A DNA stretch of 37,918 nt, taken from positions 1 through 37,918 of the forward strand of contig JADHUI010000023.1 of the NCBI GenBank assembly GCA_016784605.1, written 5' to 3'. Position 1 is the first letter of the stretch. The number at the start of each line of letters is the position of its first letter. The position numbers and the translations under genes are program-made. A model generated the notes under the pieces. The model worked only from the letters and a program-made list of their open reading frames with translations. It searched no databases and was not told where the DNA came from. Source of the stretch: Fidelibacterota bacterium. Lineage in GTDB: Bacteria > Fidelibacterota > Marinisomatia > Marinisomatales > UBA1611. Positions 35,536 through 37,918 of this stretch are shown piece by piece.

Positions 35536-37821
35536 TTATTGGAGTAATACTAATTTTGTACTATTAACAATTGATTCAGTTTCTAAAATAATAAAGTATA
35601 TCCCTGATGGGCAAATTTCATTCATGTTATTGCTACCGTTCCATTGAATATTATAGGTACCTATATTTTTATTTTCATTAACCAAGTCAATGATATGTTC
35701 ACCCAAAATATTGATAATTGAAAGTTGAATGTGCTCTTTTTTATTTATAAAAAATGGAATATCTACAATTGGATTAAATGGATTCGGATAGGGTAAACCT
35801 AATTTTGGATTCAAAGCTAATATGCTACTCTCAATTGTATTCAACGATTGATTTATAGTACCAGGAGTAGGGGTTAAAAAATCCCATACGTCTTGATCAG
35901 TTTCAACTCGACCAAATGAGATATCAGCCGTTTGTTGTCCAAAGGTAATTGAATCTATTATCGTACTTCCGTCTGGTGACACCAAGGCGATGAATTCTCC
36001 ACTGGCTGAAAGTTTGAAGTTCGTGTGTAAATCTCCTTGTTCATCATCATTATCGGTCCAAACGATTAGATATTCATTTGGTTCAATAACAATATTTGAA
36101 ATTGGGAATGACCATTTAGTGAAATTGGAAGAATTATCCGTTAAATAATATCCGTCTAACTCGACAGGATTTTCACCAAAATTAACAATTTCAATCCAAT
36201 CGTCATATTCTCCGTATTCATCAACAATTACGTCATCATTTTTCGCCAATAATTCATTTATTAGAATTCCATTTGCATCATTTGGATTAAGAATCGTCAA
36301 TATTTTATACCCATATGTAGGAAATCGCTCAACATCACCATTTTTAATTGCAGTGAGATACCATTCTGCCTCGCCTTCGCTGTCCATCGTTACCATCCCA
36401 TCCCAACGATCATTTTCTTCTACTATTTTTGTATTTTCAATCGGATTATAGTTAAGTGAAGTCGTTATCCAATCATTTGAATTTACCCGATAATGAAAAA
36501 TGACATCATCTACTCCAATTGGCCCAAAAACCGATGCACTAATTGTTAATGTGTCATTTAATATTATTGATCGATGGGATGGAATAACTTCATAAATAAA
36601 CGGTTCTTCTCCTGAATAATAAAGCTGATCATTTAAGGATGAAACACGATCAGCAATAAATGCTTTAATTCCCTTTTTTGTATGTTGATTTTGATAATCA
36701 TAACCATAACTGGCATTAAAGTCCCACATGGTAAATCCATAATCCATCGTTCTCCATTGGTCATCATCTGCCGCTGCCATTAAGGCAAAACGCCAAGTGT
36801 CTAATAGATCATTCCATTCTGCATTATTAAAACTAGTGTTTATGTAAAATTCTATAAAATGAGTAAATAAATTTTTGTAACGGTCTTGACTGAAAAGATA
36901 CTCTGTCAGGGGCCTACCATCACTATCAATCACAGCATAAGAATATGGATCAATAGTTGCCCAATCAATATCAAACCAATCGATACTAAATGAATTATCA
37001 TAATCATATGGAATCCAATGAATTAAATCCTCCTCCGGATTATGGTATAAATAATAATTATTTCTTAAAAAGCGATAATCGTCCCAGCTTCCAGTTAGAA
37101 CATTAACCGCAAAATATTGCAATGCTTCCTTGACATCTAAAACCATTTCTAAAGAATCGGGTGATTGATGAATTATACTAATTAGCCGTGCTAATTTTGA
37201 ATAATTCCATTCATCTTTGTTTGTTTTCAAATTATAAGGTCTTTCATCATCATGGTATGGATGATAATTCTCAGGGTCATCTCCGCGATAGGTTAAATCG
37301 GCCGGCCAAATACATTTCCACAGATTCCCTGAATCATTTTCATAATTTCGTTTTAGGAAAGTATCGTCAATATGTTCAATCGATATATATAATCCATAAT
37401 AATCTCCATTGATGTAGACTTTTACATGCGAAGCCCGTGAACTAACGACACCAATACTCTGATAATAATCCCAACTTAATTTTGATCGAATGATTGAGGG
37501 ATCATTATGTTCACCATTTAAATTCATTTTTTCTACATCATAAAATTCTCTACCAGAAACAAAATGATTGAAATCCAATTTAAAAGATTTTTTATCCGCA
37601 TTACGAGATGTGTTTCCTCTTAACCTAAACCCTACTAAATCAACTGATTCATCAATATATGCATTAGAAAAATGAATAGATGCAGGATGAAGAGAATCTG
37701 ATTCCACATGGTTATACATCCATGTAAGATCATCAGGATCGACTGTAATTTCAACAACTGCTAATTCAGAATCATCATAATGGACTTCATACGAAAAAGT
37801 TGAGTCAAAGTTAAGCAACAT
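35536..37821 (-). CDS. CotH-family/lamin-tail T9SS protein, 5'-truncated by an IS element
   Basis: Frame of 761 residues without a signal peptide. Residues about 25-410 are a CotH-like kinase domain: [58 protein letters not shown] and [15 protein letters not shown], with the metal-binding Asp. About 515-640 is a lamin-tail domain ([21 protein letters not shown]). About 675-761 is a T9SS type A tail ([31 protein letters not shown]). A secreted T9SS cargo should have a signal peptide; here the first about 14 codons lie in DNA that appears to be the end of an IS3-family element, so the original start is missing and the present product is probably not exported. Likely a remnant of a formerly functional surface protein. 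Confidence 0.85.
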   Translation of the reverse strand: MLLNFDSTFSYEVHYDDSELAVVEITVDPDDLTWMYNHVESDSLHPASIHFSNAYIDESVDLVGFRLRGNTSRNADKKSFKLDFNHFVSGREFYDVEKMNLNGEHNDPSIIRSKLSWDYYQSIGVVSSRASHVKVYINGDYYGLYISIEHIDDTFLKRNYENDSGNLWKCIWPADLTYRGDDPENYHPYHDDERPYNLKTNKDEWNYSKLARLISIIHQSPDSLEMVLDVKEALQYFAVNVLTGSWDDYRFLRNNYYLYHNPEEDLIHWIPYDYDNSFSIDWFDIDWATIDPYSYAVIDSDGRPLTEYLFSQDRYKNLFTHFIEFYINTSFNNAEWNDLLDTWRFALMAAADDDQWRTMDYGFTMWDFNASYGYDYQNQHTKKGIKAFIADRVSSLNDQLYYSGEEPFIYEVIPSHRSIILNDTLTISASVFGPIGVDDVIFHYRVNSNDWITTSLNYNPIENTKIVEENDRWDGMVTMDSEGEAEWYLTAIKNGDVERFPTYGYKILTILNPNDANGILINELLAKNDDVIVDEYGEYDDWIEIVNFGENPVELDGYYLTDNSSNFTKWSFPISNIVIEPNEYLIVWTDNDDEQGDLHTNFKLSASGEFIALVSPDGSTIIDSITFGQQTADISFGRVETDQDVWDFLTPTPGTINQSLNTIESSILALNPKLGLPYPNPFNPIVDIPFFINKKEHIQLSIINILGEHIIDLVNENKNIGTYNIQWNGSNNMNEICPSGIYFIILETESIVNSTKLVLLQ

Positions 37822-37918
37822 TTGTTAGTTCTCCATATTCAATAGGTGTTTTGTAGCCTAGGGCTGAATGAAGCCTTTGGCGATTATAAAATACCTCTAT
37901 GTATTCAAATATGTCTTG
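37781..37918 (-). mobile_element. 3' end of an IS3-family insertion sequence (partial)
   Basis: The transposase tail (37811-37918) is followed by a likely terminus. Read on the plus strand, the element would begin at 37781 with TGGACTTC and continue with CGAAAAAGTTG, resembling the TGGACT...GAAAAAGT ends usual in IS3/IS150-group elements. The boundary at 37780/37781 is inferred from that resemblance and from the point where CotH homology starts. The rest of the element lies beyond the window. Confidence 0.6.
37811..37918 (-). CDS. IS3-family transposase (OrfB), C-terminal fragment
   Basis: Reverse frame entering from the right edge and stopping with TAA at 37811-37813 (35 residues). It contains [20 protein letters not shown] followed by TPIEYGEL, the hallmark C-terminus of IS3/IS150-type DDE transposases. 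The catalytic core is outside the window. The stop overlaps the ATG from which the truncated CotH frame begins. Confidence 0.88.
   Translation of the reverse strand, partial: QDIFEYIEVFYNRQRLHSALGYKTPIEYGELTNVA

Noticed and set aside
1-37918. CRISPR arrays, tRNA or rRNA genes, prophage or defence systems
   Set aside because: No regularly spaced repeats, cloverleaf-like segments, rRNA-like stretches, or phage or defence proteins were seen on reading the window; the only mobile element is the IS3-type fragment at the right edge.

Overview
The window is AT-rich bacterial DNA that looks like a member of the FCB superphylum, most likely Candidatus Marinimicrobia (SAR406/Neomarinimicrobiota) or a close relative. 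The evidence is protein character only. Several secreted proteins end in type IX secretion (T9SS) sorting domains of the 'YPNPFNP' or 'PNPFR/PNPYR' kind, there is a PorV/PorQ-family protein, the TonB-dependent receptors carry CarboxypepD_reg-like N-terminal domains, and many periplasmic enzymes are lipoproteins. No rRNA, tRNA or phylogenetic marker gene was seen, so the placement is an inference.

Layout. 1-206 is the tail of an unknown gene. 324-2037 is a two-gene unit (outer-membrane barrel plus T9SS cargo) closed by a strong intrinsic terminator. 2102-13611 is a forward block: TonB receptor, large secreted protein A, PorV-like protein, sodium:solute symporter, ceramidase-like hydrolase, and secreted protein B (a paralogue of A). 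18509-13628 is a compact reverse operon with touching or overlapping genes: PAP2 phosphatase, alpha/beta-hydrolase lipoprotein, ChbG/YdjC deacetylase lipoprotein, second ceramidase-like lipoprotein, DUF998-like membrane protein. It is divergent from a Gfo/Idh oxidoreductase (18572-19807). 27446-19825 is a reverse operon: TonB receptor, sodium:solute symporter, 91-residue membrane protein, cytosolic GH84 O-GlcNAcase-like enzyme, CBM9-like secreted protein. It is divergent from a forward operon at 27626-32130: propeller/helical-domain fusion, sialidase-like protein, GDPD lipoprotein.

From 32131 on: a GNAT acetyltransferase resembling the C-terminal HAT-like domain of eukaryotic O-GlcNAcase, OsmC, thioredoxin, a DUF5777/YceI/cytochrome c cluster, and a CotH/lamin-tail T9SS protein whose 5' end appears to have been cut off by an IS3-family element. 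The 3' end of that element's transposase closes the window.

Working together: two TonB receptors, two Na+ symporters, a sialidase-like protein, an amino-sugar glycosidase, an N-deacetylase, two ceramidase-like amidohydrolases, an esterase, a PAP2 phosphatase, a GDPD and a sugar-type oxidoreductase sit in about 30 kb. My inference is an accessory scavenging locus for an N-acylated glycoconjugate, possibly a glycolipid or ganglioside-like molecule. The chemistry of each family supports the idea but the substrate is not shown by the sequence. The most striking single observation is that separate homologues of both halves of eukaryotic O-GlcNAcase (GH84 and HAT-like GNAT) lie in one window.
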